A DNA stretch of 43,115 bases, taken from contig JAHQVL010000092.1 in NCBI GenBank assembly GCA_019634345.1, positions 1 to 43,115 of the forward strand. Direction: 5' to 3'. The position numbers and the translations under genes are program-made. Of this stretch, positions 25,001-32,529 are shown in pieces; the first letter of the stretch is position 1, and every line of letters starts with the position of its first letter. Below the pieces are notes generated by a model. That model saw nothing but the letters and a program-made list of their open reading frames with translations. It was not told the DNA's origin and searched no databases. This stretch comes from Rhodothermaceae bacterium. GTDB lineage: Bacteria > Bacteroidota > Rhodothermia > Rhodothermales > JAHQVL01.

Positions 25001-25164
25001 GTTGACAAAATCGGCCGTATGTGCTGATTAAAATCAACCACATCAGGCAGAGGATTCGATGGGGCAGCCTCGTTATTAAACGCAAACCAGCCGGCCGCTA
25101 TGATTACGAGTAATGGGAGAGCAACAACGGCCAGGATATTCTTTTTAGTAATCCAGGAGAACAT
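22093..25164 (-). CDS. Diheme cytochrome / DUF1549-DUF1553 protein (planctomycete type)
   Basis: A 1023-residue exported protein. After an N-terminal helix (about 10-28) comes a planctomycete-type cytochrome c domain with heme site CYVCH (57-61) and IRPILSTN ahead of it. DUF1549 (about 160-380) follows, containing a second CxxCH site, SCAKCHDHKFDPIPTADYY. A variable beta-rich middle comes next, then DUF1553 (about 750-1000; NPLTSRVMANRIWHHVFGRG, LLQHYPTRRLEAEAIRD). It is probably the redox partner of the DUF1501 protein in the periplasm. The family's function is not established. Confidence 0.9.
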   Translation of the reverse strand: MFSWITKKNILAVVALPLLVIIAAGWFAFNNEAAPSNPLPDVVDFNQHIRPILSTNCYVCHGPDISTREAGLRLDLRDSATVILESGVAAVVPGDHEASELIRRVSTSNEDDRMPPAEVKKTLSEYEIGLLKRWIDQGAEWKNHWSFEPVTASVPPSVYKKKYIDNDIDRFIVNRLEEAGIKPASKASKESLIRRLSYVLTGLPPTPEGVDAFVNDRSPNAYEKLVDRLLDSPQFGERWARHWMDVVRYADTKGHEFDYPVVGAWQYRDYLIRAFNNDVPYDQLLKEHLAGDLIDEPRMHSEEGFNESLIGTAFFALGEGTHSPVDLVIDESERINNIIDVTSKTFQGLTVSCAKCHDHKFDPIPTADYYSWYGIIKSTRFGIHAANEDTHTKTQISDVESLNAQITQVVADQWENDLKEISTPARVQVDRELPALSQALAQYGDSTIAQPLGDFRGGSFGEWTTSGSAFGANPIAGDIQLNEQKEIVSLGVPRASSAGLSKKLIGSLRSPDFRIDHDYITIRAAGVKSVMRIVIDNFQLIRFPIYGGLEQEVDGEALRDYEFDVAMWKGHPAYIEFLPAWDRGENFFADDSSYIDIEYAYAHTEALKDIVLSTRQQVAQSVDSSAVHSALTRWKALEATSQDVDLLNGLLKGGLLSSAIPGLTPLVEEKQESINNIPDPSLIWGVVDGDGTDHPVFVRGNVQDPSEERVPRRALTIYNENQTPFEGKGSGRMAWASSMADASNPLTSRVMANRIWHHVFGRGLVETVDNFGVQGKMPTHPDLLDYLASRFVEQDWSVKALIRDMVLSQAFQRRVEASEESLERDPQNLLLQHYPTRRLEAEAIRDAMLSVSGRLNTTMYGEAIPVYLSPFMTGRGRPRESGPLDGDGRRSIYISLRRNFLPPMMLAFDMPIPFTTFGKRNTSTVPAQSLTLLNDPFVENQAEHWAKELISLKELDARERIEVMYNTAFSRSAKEEEITDGLAFLETQAATYGLDGGEWANDTRPWKDYCHALFNMKEFIHLI

Positions 25165-25250
25165 AGGTGCTAGTGGGAGGACTCGTGCAACTAGTTTAGG
25201 AGTACTAAATAGAGTACCAAAACTAAAAAGAACTTACAAATGATCTTTTA

Positions 25251-25287
25251 TTTGTTTCGTGTTTCTGGATTCTCGTATCTGGTTGAT
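25251..25287. repeat. Single-armed word repeat upstream of the small membrane protein
   Basis: TTTGTTTCGTGTTTCTGG, followed by ATTCTCGTATCTGGTTGATC, is a slightly decayed reverse-complement match to the tandem CCAGAAACACGAAA words at 15789-15816. Only one arm is evident. The start of the next gene is 69 bases further. Confidence 0.5.
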
Positions 25288-25355
25288 CTTTCTTCTAAAT
25301 TCCTTCTTTTCAACCAGTCATATGAATCACCCTACCACACGCAATAAATTTAACT

Positions 25356-25775
25356 ATGAACACCCCTATTGCAATTGCAGGCGGCCTCACCGTCTTAGCT
25401 TTATTAGCCCATGTCTTTGTAGGTCTTAAAGAAACCTATGCTGTTGCACCAGGAAAATGGGCTGCTAAGAAAGACATCAAAGACTTTGAAACCGTTGAGC
25501 GCAACTGGATACAAGCCCTCTGCGCCTTTCAGCTAGTCACCATCGACTTATTGATAATCCCTGTCCTTTTGTTTGTGATTGCCTTTACTGAATTGCTCGA
25601 ACCCAGGAAGACGCTCACTCTGATTCTATCAGGATGGTTTGCCTTGTGGGGAGTGATCTGGCTGATTCAACTTGCCGTACTGCAGCGCCCCGGAAAAGAT
25701 TATGCACTCCTACCACAATGGGTATTCTGCTTAGTGTGTGCAGGGCTGCTTTTCTGGGGCGCCCAAAGCGTCTGA
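25356..25775 (+). CDS. Small four-helix membrane protein, unknown function
   Basis: A 139-residue protein with four hydrophobic helices (about 2-24, 54-78, 86-108, 118-137) and a charged loop (KKDIKDFETVERNW) between the first two. The size and helix count recall MAPEG-like proteins, but the conserved MAPEG motif is not clear, so I do not assign it. Its TGA stop (25773-25775) is the first three bases of the repeat at 25773-25818. Confidence 0.65.
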   Translation: MNTPIAIAGGLTVLALLAHVFVGLKETYAVAPGKWAAKKDIKDFETVERNWIQALCAFQLVTIDLLIIPVLLFVIAFTELLEPRKTLTLILSGWFALWGVIWLIQLAVLQRPGKDYALLPQWVFCLVCAGLLFWGAQSV

Positions 25776-25818
25776 GTACGACCAAATGAATCGATCAGAA
25801 TTGATGTAATTGTACTTA
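25773..25818. repeat. 46-bp inverted repeat bridging the stops of two convergent genes
   Basis: The left end, TGAGTACGACCAAATGAAT, and the reverse complement of the right end (TAAGTACAATTACATCAAT) match at 13 of 19 bases. It begins with the TGA of the membrane-protein gene and ends with the TAA (minus strand) of the DUF4139 gene. Its two halves match the outer left and outer right ends of the element at 4454-4621, without the core. It may serve as a two-way terminator. Confidence 0.8.
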
Positions 25819-27441
25819 GTACACCCGCACTGTGCGTCCCTTCGGATAACGGATGGAGTAGCGGAAGCTGAGAGTCAGGGTAGATGCCGGCTCAATGACT
25901 TCCTCCCATCTGAGCACGCCTGTTTCTTCTTCAACATCAGCACCTCCTTCCTCCTGGAGGTCGACTTCTATCTGGTTGTCGCTCGAAACCGGAATTTGGT
26001 CTTCGATCACAATAGACACAGGCACTGATTTGTTATTCCGTACTTCGATCTCAAAGCCGTAGATATCCGTCTTTCTGTTTCCAAGCAATTGTTTCTTGGT
26101 AAACTCCTCTTCTCGTTTGCGTTCGATGACAATTCCTTGATCCGTGCCCAGCGATAAATCAAGCGTATCCGACACGTTTTCCATGTCTAGATAGGTCTGC
26201 CCGAGGAAAGTCCCGTTAAAAAACAGGTTCGAGGACCCAGAGAGAAGGTTCAAGGATTCCCACCCCGTAAGTCGTGCTGTAAGAAAGGCTTTTTCGCTCA
26301 GCGCAGGAGCGGCGTAATATTCGTACTCTGGGTTTAGATCATGCCGGGCGATATCGACCAGGGTGGGGTCTACATCGGACTCAATGGTATACGGCTCAGA
26401 AATTTCAAATTCTGTAGTAGTCGTATTTGAGCGAGTTTGAACGGGAGGGGCAGGGATATTCATAATGGGCTCACTTGCGGCACTTTCCTGTGCAACCACA
26501 ACCTCATCGAGTGCCATTCCACTGGATTTGGCGCTCTCCTCCATATCCATCGGCCTCCGAGAGCGAACTGCTCTGGGATTATAAAACCCGACTCGCCGCG
26601 TTCGAACATTCGGTTTCACCGTTGCCTGGCGCGGATCGGCGGTCGATAGTACCAGTTGCGCATTTTCCCACTCTTCTCCGGTAGCCTGTGCAATCTCCGC
26701 TTTGTAGAATAATTCAAGCGGACTATCTATGTCTGAAACCCGCAGGTCATACAAGGGCGACCAACGAGCACGGCCGGTCACGTAATTCAACTCAAAATCC
26801 CTTACCCCGCTTGAGGCAGCATTTATCGTCACTTCCAACTCAGAGACATACGAACTTCTCTGTTCTGCTACACGCCGTTGCAATTGATTCTGAAGCTCCT
26901 GGAGTTCCTCGTTCAATGTTGCGACACGGCTATTACGAACAAGCACTTGCTGATTAATCTCGGTTAACCGTTGCCTGAAGAAGTTAGCTGCTGATTCCAG
27001 TCGCCCCAATTCAACCCCACTCGTTGACCCACCGATGGATTGATTCGCCATGAGCATGATCTCTTCCTGGTTATAGACGTCAATCATGGCTTGCTCTAGT
27101 TTGACAGAGTCTCTTTTTGCTTTAATCAGGGCTTTTAACGTGTTTGCTTCTTCGGTCGCCAAAGGTTCTTCCAGGTAATTGCGGCTGTGGCTTACGCCTA
27201 GTACCATCAATCCCTCTTCGGCATTAAATTGTATGCTCTCAGGATTTAGATCTGGATCCAAACGGACAAATTTGAGCACGGACTTGCCAGCCGGCACCCG
27301 CGCCTCAGCAGTTCGGAATACCTGGGCTCCCTGTAAAAAGACGGAGACGCGTTCAACCTCAGATGCGACCTCAACCGGGGTTTGTTGTGCAAAAGCAGGG
27401 GAAGAAAGTAGAAGTAGAATAGATACAATACGGTACATCAT
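25816..27441 (-). CDS. DUF4139 (MuiA-like) exported protein
   Basis: A 541-residue protein with signal peptide (cleavage near SSPAFAQ), an N-terminal beta domain (VERVSVFLQGAQVFRTAE), coiled-coil helices (about 85-205; RLTEINQQVLVRN, LQNQLQRRVAE), and the C-terminal DUF4139 beta domain (about 215-541; ARWSPLYDLRV, ATGEEWENAQLVLSTADPR, KTDIYGFEIEVRNNKS). The family is named after mucoidy inhibitor A, but its biochemical role is unknown. In the middle is a low-complexity insert containing ALDEVVVAQES, close to the LDEVVV motif at the start of many TonB-dependent receptors. Confidence 0.85.
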   Translation of the reverse strand: MMYRIVSILLLLSSPAFAQQTPVEVASEVERVSVFLQGAQVFRTAEARVPAGKSVLKFVRLDPDLNPESIQFNAEEGLMVLGVSHSRNYLEEPLATEEANTLKALIKAKRDSVKLEQAMIDVYNQEEIMLMANQSIGGSTSGVELGRLESAANFFRQRLTEINQQVLVRNSRVATLNEELQELQNQLQRRVAEQRSSYVSELEVTINAASSGVRDFELNYVTGRARWSPLYDLRVSDIDSPLELFYKAEIAQATGEEWENAQLVLSTADPRQATVKPNVRTRRVGFYNPRAVRSRRPMDMEESAKSSGMALDEVVVAQESAASEPIMNIPAPPVQTRSNTTTTEFEISEPYTIESDVDPTLVDIARHDLNPEYEYYAAPALSEKAFLTARLTGWESLNLLSGSSNLFFNGTFLGQTYLDMENVSDTLDLSLGTDQGIVIERKREEEFTKKQLLGNRKTDIYGFEIEVRNNKSVPVSIVIEDQIPVSSDNQIEVDLQEEGGADVEEETGVLRWEEVIEPASTLTLSFRYSIRYPKGRTVRVY

Positions 27442-27574
27442 TTTTTATAACAGATGAAGGGAATAAGTAACGAAGACGGCCTGTCTAAAGGATACTCTTT
27501 CAATGAAATGGGTCGCAAGGCTTTGTGAAGCGCCTCCTAATACATACGATTTACTATAACATATTATTGCCACT

Positions 27575-30500
27575 ATGACACGTCAATTCCTATTAATAAT
27601 TCTTATTGCCTGCTTTTCGCAGTTATTGCCGGCTCAAGAATTATATGCTCAACAATACAGTCCCTCCGCAGATGAACCCTCCCGGCAACAATTTCAGAAA
27701 GCCCTTCGCTCGTTGCGTTCTGAACTTCAGAAGAATCCCCTAGCAGCTTTTGATCTGCATGCGAATAAATTTAACGACTCCGATCCCGACTCTTCGGGCC
27801 AAGGCGGACTTGCCGGCCGCATAGATGGAATCGCACCTGGAGATTCTGCCTGGGTACTCGCCATCGCTGCTCATCTCCCCGAGGACCCTACAGCCTGGGC
27901 GCTGGGTGAAGTTCGGGAAGATGGATCGTACGTGATTCCAGGACTAAACTTCGGCATTTATATCGTTATGGCTGGCGCCGACGGGTACATGCCTCAGTAT
28001 TTCAGCAGGGCATACAACATTTGGGAAGCTGCTGCTGTTGATGTCCTTCCTCCTGAAATAACAACCGGTGTCGACTTCTTCCTCGAACCGCTGATTCAAG
28101 GAAGCGGCTCTATCTCCGGTAGGGTCACAGTGGAAGGCGCTGACGACGAAGCTATTCCCTACGCCGTGGTTTATGCGAGTCTGATAGGCAACCCGTTTTA
28201 CTCAGAAATCGCCTATACAAACGAAGAAGGAGAATACACCTTTGAACGACTCCGCCCCGGAGAATACACGGTAACTGCAGAGGCAGAATGGTTCTTTGGC
28301 GAAACATACGATAACATCCCCATCTTTGAAGGCGGCGAGCCGACTCCCGTACCTGTTGCCGATGGTGAAGAGACAACGGATATCAACTTTTCACTGAGTA
28401 GAGGCGGTACCATCTCAGGACAACTTGTCAACCAGGATGGTGAGCCCATTGTGGGTGCCGAAGTGTGGGCATTCCCTCCGAATGAACAAGGCGAACCCAA
28501 TTCAGACTACCCTTATTTCTATGGGTATGGCAGTACCGATGAAAATGGCAACTACTTCTTGTCTGGCCTTTTCGAAGGAGAGTATTTCGTACAAGCGAAT
28601 GTGTACAACCGATTCTTAACAGTTACACAGTGGTATGAAAACGCCGACCGATTTGAGGACGCCACCCCTGTACCCGTCGTATTTGGAGAGAACACCCCAA
28701 ACATCGACTTCAACATCGACATCACGACAGACCTGGGCAGCCTTTCTGGATACATCAGAAACGAAGACGGCACCCCTCTCTTGGAAGCACAGGTACGATT
28801 GGAGTCGCTGACTAATCCCAACTTCTACTATTACCTGTCTGCACATCCTGACGCTGACGGGATGTACCGATTTGATGAGGTCCCGGCTGATACATACCGA
28901 GTGGCTCTTGAATACTGGACAGACTGGTACTACCGTATTATATGGTATGAAGATGCGATCTCACCTGAAAACGCAACACCAGTTGCTGTTTTAAAGGATC
29001 AAGAGACCGAGAACATCAACTTTACAATACCAGAATCTAATGGAGAGATCTCCGGTGTTGTACTAGACGAAGAGGGTACCCCCATACCCAACGTCTATAT
29101 TCAGCTTGGCGCAAATGGATTTGGGTATCCGTTCGAGGACACCTTCCTCTGGGGCTATGCCACTACGGATGATGAAGGTCGATATTCTATTCCCAATATA
29201 CCCGATGGAGAATACTATGTCTCCGTATTCTTCTGCTATTTTTATGACTGCATCCAGCGCTGGTGGCCTGATGCCGAATATGCCGACACCGCTGAACCCG
29301 TCGTTGTCGAAGACGGACAATCCAACCCGGCGTCTGTTGACTTCAAGCTCCCAATCAAGCTCGGTAACTCGACCATTTCTGGCACGGTTATCAATGATGA
29401 CGGAACACCGCTAACGGGAGCCAATATCTCCGTGATGCCATATGAATCGATCACGCCGGGAGGTACACCTGATGTGTGGTCTACTCAAATGCATACGGTA
29501 ACCGACAGTGCAGGCTTCTATTCACTGAACACCCTACCAGCCGGGACATACCTGGTTCATGCAAGCTACTGGGGAGCAGGATCGTATGACGAACAGTGGT
29601 ACGAAGGTGCCTCTGATCCACTAGAAGCGACCCCAGTATCTGTCGATGAGAACGGTGTGGTTGAAAACATTGACTTCACGCTTGCCGTCAGGCCGCTCTA
29701 CGGTACCTTGTATGGACATGCGTTTCTTGAAGACGGTACTCCCATCGAACGCGGGTACGTTCAGGTGTATCCCCTCTATGATGACTTGGCCGACATTGCC
29801 TATTGGGCAGAATGGTATGCGGTTATTAATGATGACGGAAGCTTTGTGTTAGACGCCCTCCCTGAAGGCGAGTATTCGGTGAGTTTGTATGCACAAGGTG
29901 CCTCACAAATCATCACGGATGCCACGGGTACTGGAATGGACTATATACATATCATCGGGGGCGAACGTACCGAAGCAGAGTTCATCATGCGCCGCCAAGA
30001 GGAAGGTCCAGCTACTATTTCCGGCATCGTACAAGGAGATCAAGGCAACCAGCCGGACATCTCAGTCGTCATCGCGACGCCTTCCACGGATGGACCCGGC
30101 GAGCCTTATTATACAGCAGTCACCGATGAAGACGGGAGCTATACGTTCAACGGCCTCCCTGAAGGCGCTTATTTTGTCCAGGCAATGGCGCCCTGGTTCA
30201 TGACCGAGTACTACGATGATACGACCGACCCAGAACGAGCGACCCTGGTGGAAGCTACAGAAGTTAGCCCTGCGATCAGCATCGACTTCTCGCTCAGCAA
30301 TATGTATTACATCACGGCCGAACCCGCAGAAGCCGATTTCAGAAACGGCGCATCCCATGCCAGCACCGTCAAGGGCCTTGTACAGGATGAAAACAACAAC
30401 CCCATTTCAGGTGCTACCGTGTACGTGATCGATGAAGCTGGAGAAGCGCTCTTGTCTACCGAAACGCGGCACGACGGATCGTATCAGATCTTTGGCATTC

Positions 30501-30955
30501 CTCCGGGAGAATCGTATCACATTAAAGCGACGCATGTCGGATACAGTAGCACATTTAACAACGAGGTTGCTGATCTCGACAATGCGCCTACCTTGACAAT
30601 GAATAGCGGGTCTTATGAAGTTAACTTCACGCTGTATCCTGCGACGGCTACAGATATAGAAAATCCGAACAGGCTGCCTGATCAACTTCAATTGTCAGAT
30701 AACTATCCGAATCCATTTTCCTCCCAAACATCAATCTCGGTTACGCTGCCCCAACGGATGCACGTCACGGTGGCCATCTACGATGTGCTGGGCAGGGAAG
30801 TACATCGCCTGGCAGACGGGGTCTTAAATGCAGGTTCACACACCCTTACCTGGGATGTATCCAGCAACTCCCCTTCTCTACCAAGTGGACTCTATTTCTA
30901 TCGTGTTTCGAATGGAAAGAGCATTCAGTCGGGTAGTATGACCTATTTCAAATAA
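27575..30955 (+). CDS. Large secreted protein with nine carboxypeptidase-regulatory-like repeats and T9SS sorting domain
   Basis: A 1126-residue exported protein. A signal peptide (cleavage near LYAQQ, about 25) is followed by nine repeats starting near residues 79, 179, 279, 389, 491, 600, 710, 813 and 930. Each has a [ST]-x-[SYK]G start, then GTPI-type and DEDGSYxFxGLPxGxYxV motifs, often ending in a NIDFxL strand. These are carboxypeptidase-regulatory-like (transthyretin/Cna-B-like) beta domains. The C-terminus is a type IX sorting domain (LSDNYPNPFSSQTSISVTLP onward, about 1040-1126). It is probably a cell-surface stalk or adhesin. No catalytic residues are evident. Confidence 0.88.
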   Translation: MTRQFLLIILIACFSQLLPAQELYAQQYSPSADEPSRQQFQKALRSLRSELQKNPLAAFDLHANKFNDSDPDSSGQGGLAGRIDGIAPGDSAWVLAIAAHLPEDPTAWALGEVREDGSYVIPGLNFGIYIVMAGADGYMPQYFSRAYNIWEAAAVDVLPPEITTGVDFFLEPLIQGSGSISGRVTVEGADDEAIPYAVVYASLIGNPFYSEIAYTNEEGEYTFERLRPGEYTVTAEAEWFFGETYDNIPIFEGGEPTPVPVADGEETTDINFSLSRGGTISGQLVNQDGEPIVGAEVWAFPPNEQGEPNSDYPYFYGYGSTDENGNYFLSGLFEGEYFVQANVYNRFLTVTQWYENADRFEDATPVPVVFGENTPNIDFNIDITTDLGSLSGYIRNEDGTPLLEAQVRLESLTNPNFYYYLSAHPDADGMYRFDEVPADTYRVALEYWTDWYYRIIWYEDAISPENATPVAVLKDQETENINFTIPESNGEISGVVLDEEGTPIPNVYIQLGANGFGYPFEDTFLWGYATTDDEGRYSIPNIPDGEYYVSVFFCYFYDCIQRWWPDAEYADTAEPVVVEDGQSNPASVDFKLPIKLGNSTISGTVINDDGTPLTGANISVMPYESITPGGTPDVWSTQMHTVTDSAGFYSLNTLPAGTYLVHASYWGAGSYDEQWYEGASDPLEATPVSVDENGVVENIDFTLAVRPLYGTLYGHAFLEDGTPIERGYVQVYPLYDDLADIAYWAEWYAVINDDGSFVLDALPEGEYSVSLYAQGASQIITDATGTGMDYIHIIGGERTEAEFIMRRQEEGPATISGIVQGDQGNQPDISVVIATPSTDGPGEPYYTAVTDEDGSYTFNGLPEGAYFVQAMAPWFMTEYYDDTTDPERATLVEATEVSPAISIDFSLSNMYYITAEPAEADFRNGASHASTVKGLVQDENNNPISGATVYVIDEAGEALLSTETRHDGSYQIFGIPPGESYHIKATHVGYSSTFNNEVADLDNAPTLTMNSGSYEVNFTLYPATATDIENPNRLPDQLQLSDNYPNPFSSQTSISVTLPQRMHVTVAIYDVLGREVHRLADGVLNAGSHTLTWDVSSNSPSLPSGLYFYRVSNGKSIQSGSMTYFK

Positions 30956-30995
30956 CGCCCCTTTCAATTAAAGAAGTTTTTTCTTCTGTTCGTTC

Positions 30996-31026
30996 AAAAG
31001 GAGGTGCTGAACAGCACCTCCTTTTT
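30996..31026 (+). terminator. Strong intrinsic terminator after the repeat protein gene
   Basis: AAAAGGAGGTGCT (30996-31008) pairs perfectly with AGCACCTCCTTTT (31013-31025) around GAAC: a 13-bp stem followed by T-rich sequence. It ends 66 bases before the BLUF gene and would isolate the two. The left arm also contains a consensus-like AGGAGG, but no start codon follows at a useful distance. Confidence 0.88.
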
Positions 31027-31051
31027 CTTTAAAAAAAAGGTTTAGACCCGA

Positions 31052-31059
31052 TACCTTTG
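31052..31059 (+). promoter_or_regulatory. Possible -7 element for the BLUF gene
   Basis: TACCTTTG fits the TANNTTTG pattern, 32 bases ahead of the ATG at 31092. The -33 region is only TTT, 21 bases upstream, so this is a weak promoter candidate. Confidence 0.35.
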
Positions 31060-31091
31060 GTAAAACCTTTCAGACCAATTTCGCCACTCTC

Positions 31092-31568
31092 ATGAGTTCT
31101 GTTTATACTCTCGCCTATGCGAGCTCCTCAACCTATCTGCTTGCTCAAGAAGATCTAGATCATTTGCTGGAAGCAGCTCGCAAGAAGAATAAGCAGAGAG
31201 GCATAACCGGCATTCTCCTGTATCATGATGGCAATTTCATGCAAATCCTGGAAGGGCCTAAAGAAACGGTATTAGAAACCTATGCTCTCATTGAGAATGA
31301 CCCAAGGCATAAAGGAATAATTCGACTGTTATCACGGTCGTTCCCAACCCGAAACTTCGATGAATGGTCAATGGGTTACGCACGGTGTACAGAATACAAA
31401 TTGGAGGAAAACAAACCCGGCTTTAACGTCTTATTGGAGCGAGATCATATCAATACGCTCAATCAAGATCATATGCATGAACCCATACGCAACTTGCTTA
31501 TCTCCTTTCACCGAATTGTGTATAAGACGAATATGAAGGTTATTGATCAACCTTTTCTTACTTCTTAG
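31092..31568 (+). CDS. BLUF-domain blue-light sensor, stand-alone
   Basis: A 158-residue protein, essentially one BLUF domain (about 3-100) plus a two-helix tail. All flavin-photocycle residues are in place: Tyr9 in LAYASSS, Asn33 in KKNKQRGITG, Gln51 in NFMQILEG, and Trp92 in DEWSMGYA. The spacings (24, 18, 41) equal those in AppA. It should bind FAD and sense blue light, but it has no fused output domain, so the signal must pass to a partner. It is isolated by the terminator upstream, and its 3' end overlaps the end of cmoB on the other strand by 11 bases. Confidence 0.93.
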   Translation: MSSVYTLAYASSSTYLLAQEDLDHLLEAARKKNKQRGITGILLYHDGNFMQILEGPKETVLETYALIENDPRHKGIIRLLSRSFPTRNFDEWSMGYARCTEYKLEENKPGFNVLLERDHINTLNQDHMHEPIRNLLISFHRIVYKTNMKVIDQPFLTS

Positions 31569-32529
31569 CCAGTATTATTGCTCGGCGTGGCGCGGGGTAT
31601 CCCTCAATCGTTTTTGATGCGTCGTGTGGGTCTAAAAAGTCAGCCAGCGATTCGAACTGCATCCATTCCGTGGCTCGCTGCTCCTCAGTCGTCGTTTGAG
31701 TCACATCAACAAGTCGACTCTCCTTAAACCCACAACGCGCAACCCACTGAAGCAAGGTATCTGGGGAAGGGATAAACCAGACGTTTCTCATCTTTGCGTA
31801 TCGGCCATCAGGAACCAGTGAATAACCCAGGTCTCCCTCTACGACAAGGGTTTCTAACACCAACTCGCCTCCTTCTCGTAACAGTCCTTTAAGGTTCATT
31901 AGATGATCAATCGGAGAGCGGCGATGATAGAGTACGCCCATGGAAAAGACCGTGTCAAAGCCCGACAGTGTTGGCGGAATGTCCTCAATCTTCAGCGGCA
32001 AGACGTATACGGGTTCTGACTTCAAATAATGGGCGAACACCCCGTATTGCGCTACATACAGCAACATCGGATCAATGCCTATCACTAATTTTGCGCCTGC
32101 ACCCCGCATTCTCCAGCAATGATACCCATTACCGCAACCTACATCCAACACGACGCGGCCGTCAAGGGGCTGAATGTGATGCTCCAACCGATCCCACTTC
32201 CAATCAGAACGCCATTCGGTGGCGATGTCGACACCAAAAAGGCTAAACGGTCCTTTACGCCATGGATGAAGCTTTTTAAGATTCCTTATAAGCTCATCCT
32301 GCACGGCCTGCTCCAAATCCGATGATTCCCCAATCCGCACCGCTCCCTGGCATAAATCGACTGAAGTAGGTGCCTGAATAGGTAATGCCTCAATAACAGC
32401 CTGCCATTCGGGGATCAGTCTATTTTTGTCTGTGCGAAAGGCCTCTCGAATGGTACCTGGTAACTCATCCAACCAGGACGTTAGCGAGGTATCGGATAGC
32501 CTATTGTACAGCCGTGAATAATCAATCAT
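31558..32529 (-). CDS. cmoB: tRNA U34 carboxymethyltransferase
   Basis: A 323-residue enzyme that transfers the carboxymethyl group of carboxy-S-adenosylmethionine to 5-hydroxyuridine 34 of tRNA, making cmo5U. Features are LKKLHPWRKGPFSLFGVDIATEWRSD, the SAM-site VLDVGCGNGYHCWRM, VFSMGVLYHRRSPIDHL, and WFIPSPDTLLQWV. Full length for the family. It overlaps cmoA by four bases (ATGA), so the two are cotranscribed. No gene for the U34 hydroxylation step is in the window. Confidence 0.95.
   Translation of the reverse strand: MIDYSRLYNRLSDTSLTSWLDELPGTIREAFRTDKNRLIPEWQAVIEALPIQAPTSVDLCQGAVRIGESSDLEQAVQDELIRNLKKLHPWRKGPFSLFGVDIATEWRSDWKWDRLEHHIQPLDGRVVLDVGCGNGYHCWRMRGAGAKLVIGIDPMLLYVAQYGVFAHYLKSEPVYVLPLKIEDIPPTLSGFDTVFSMGVLYHRRSPIDHLMNLKGLLREGGELVLETLVVEGDLGYSLVPDGRYAKMRNVWFIPSPDTLLQWVARCGFKESRLVDVTQTTTEEQRATEWMQFESLADFLDPHDASKTIEGYPAPRRAIILAKK

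Noticed and set aside
30999..31004. AGGAGG as a ribosome binding site
   Set aside because: It is the left arm of the terminator stem, and no start codon follows within 5-12 bases.
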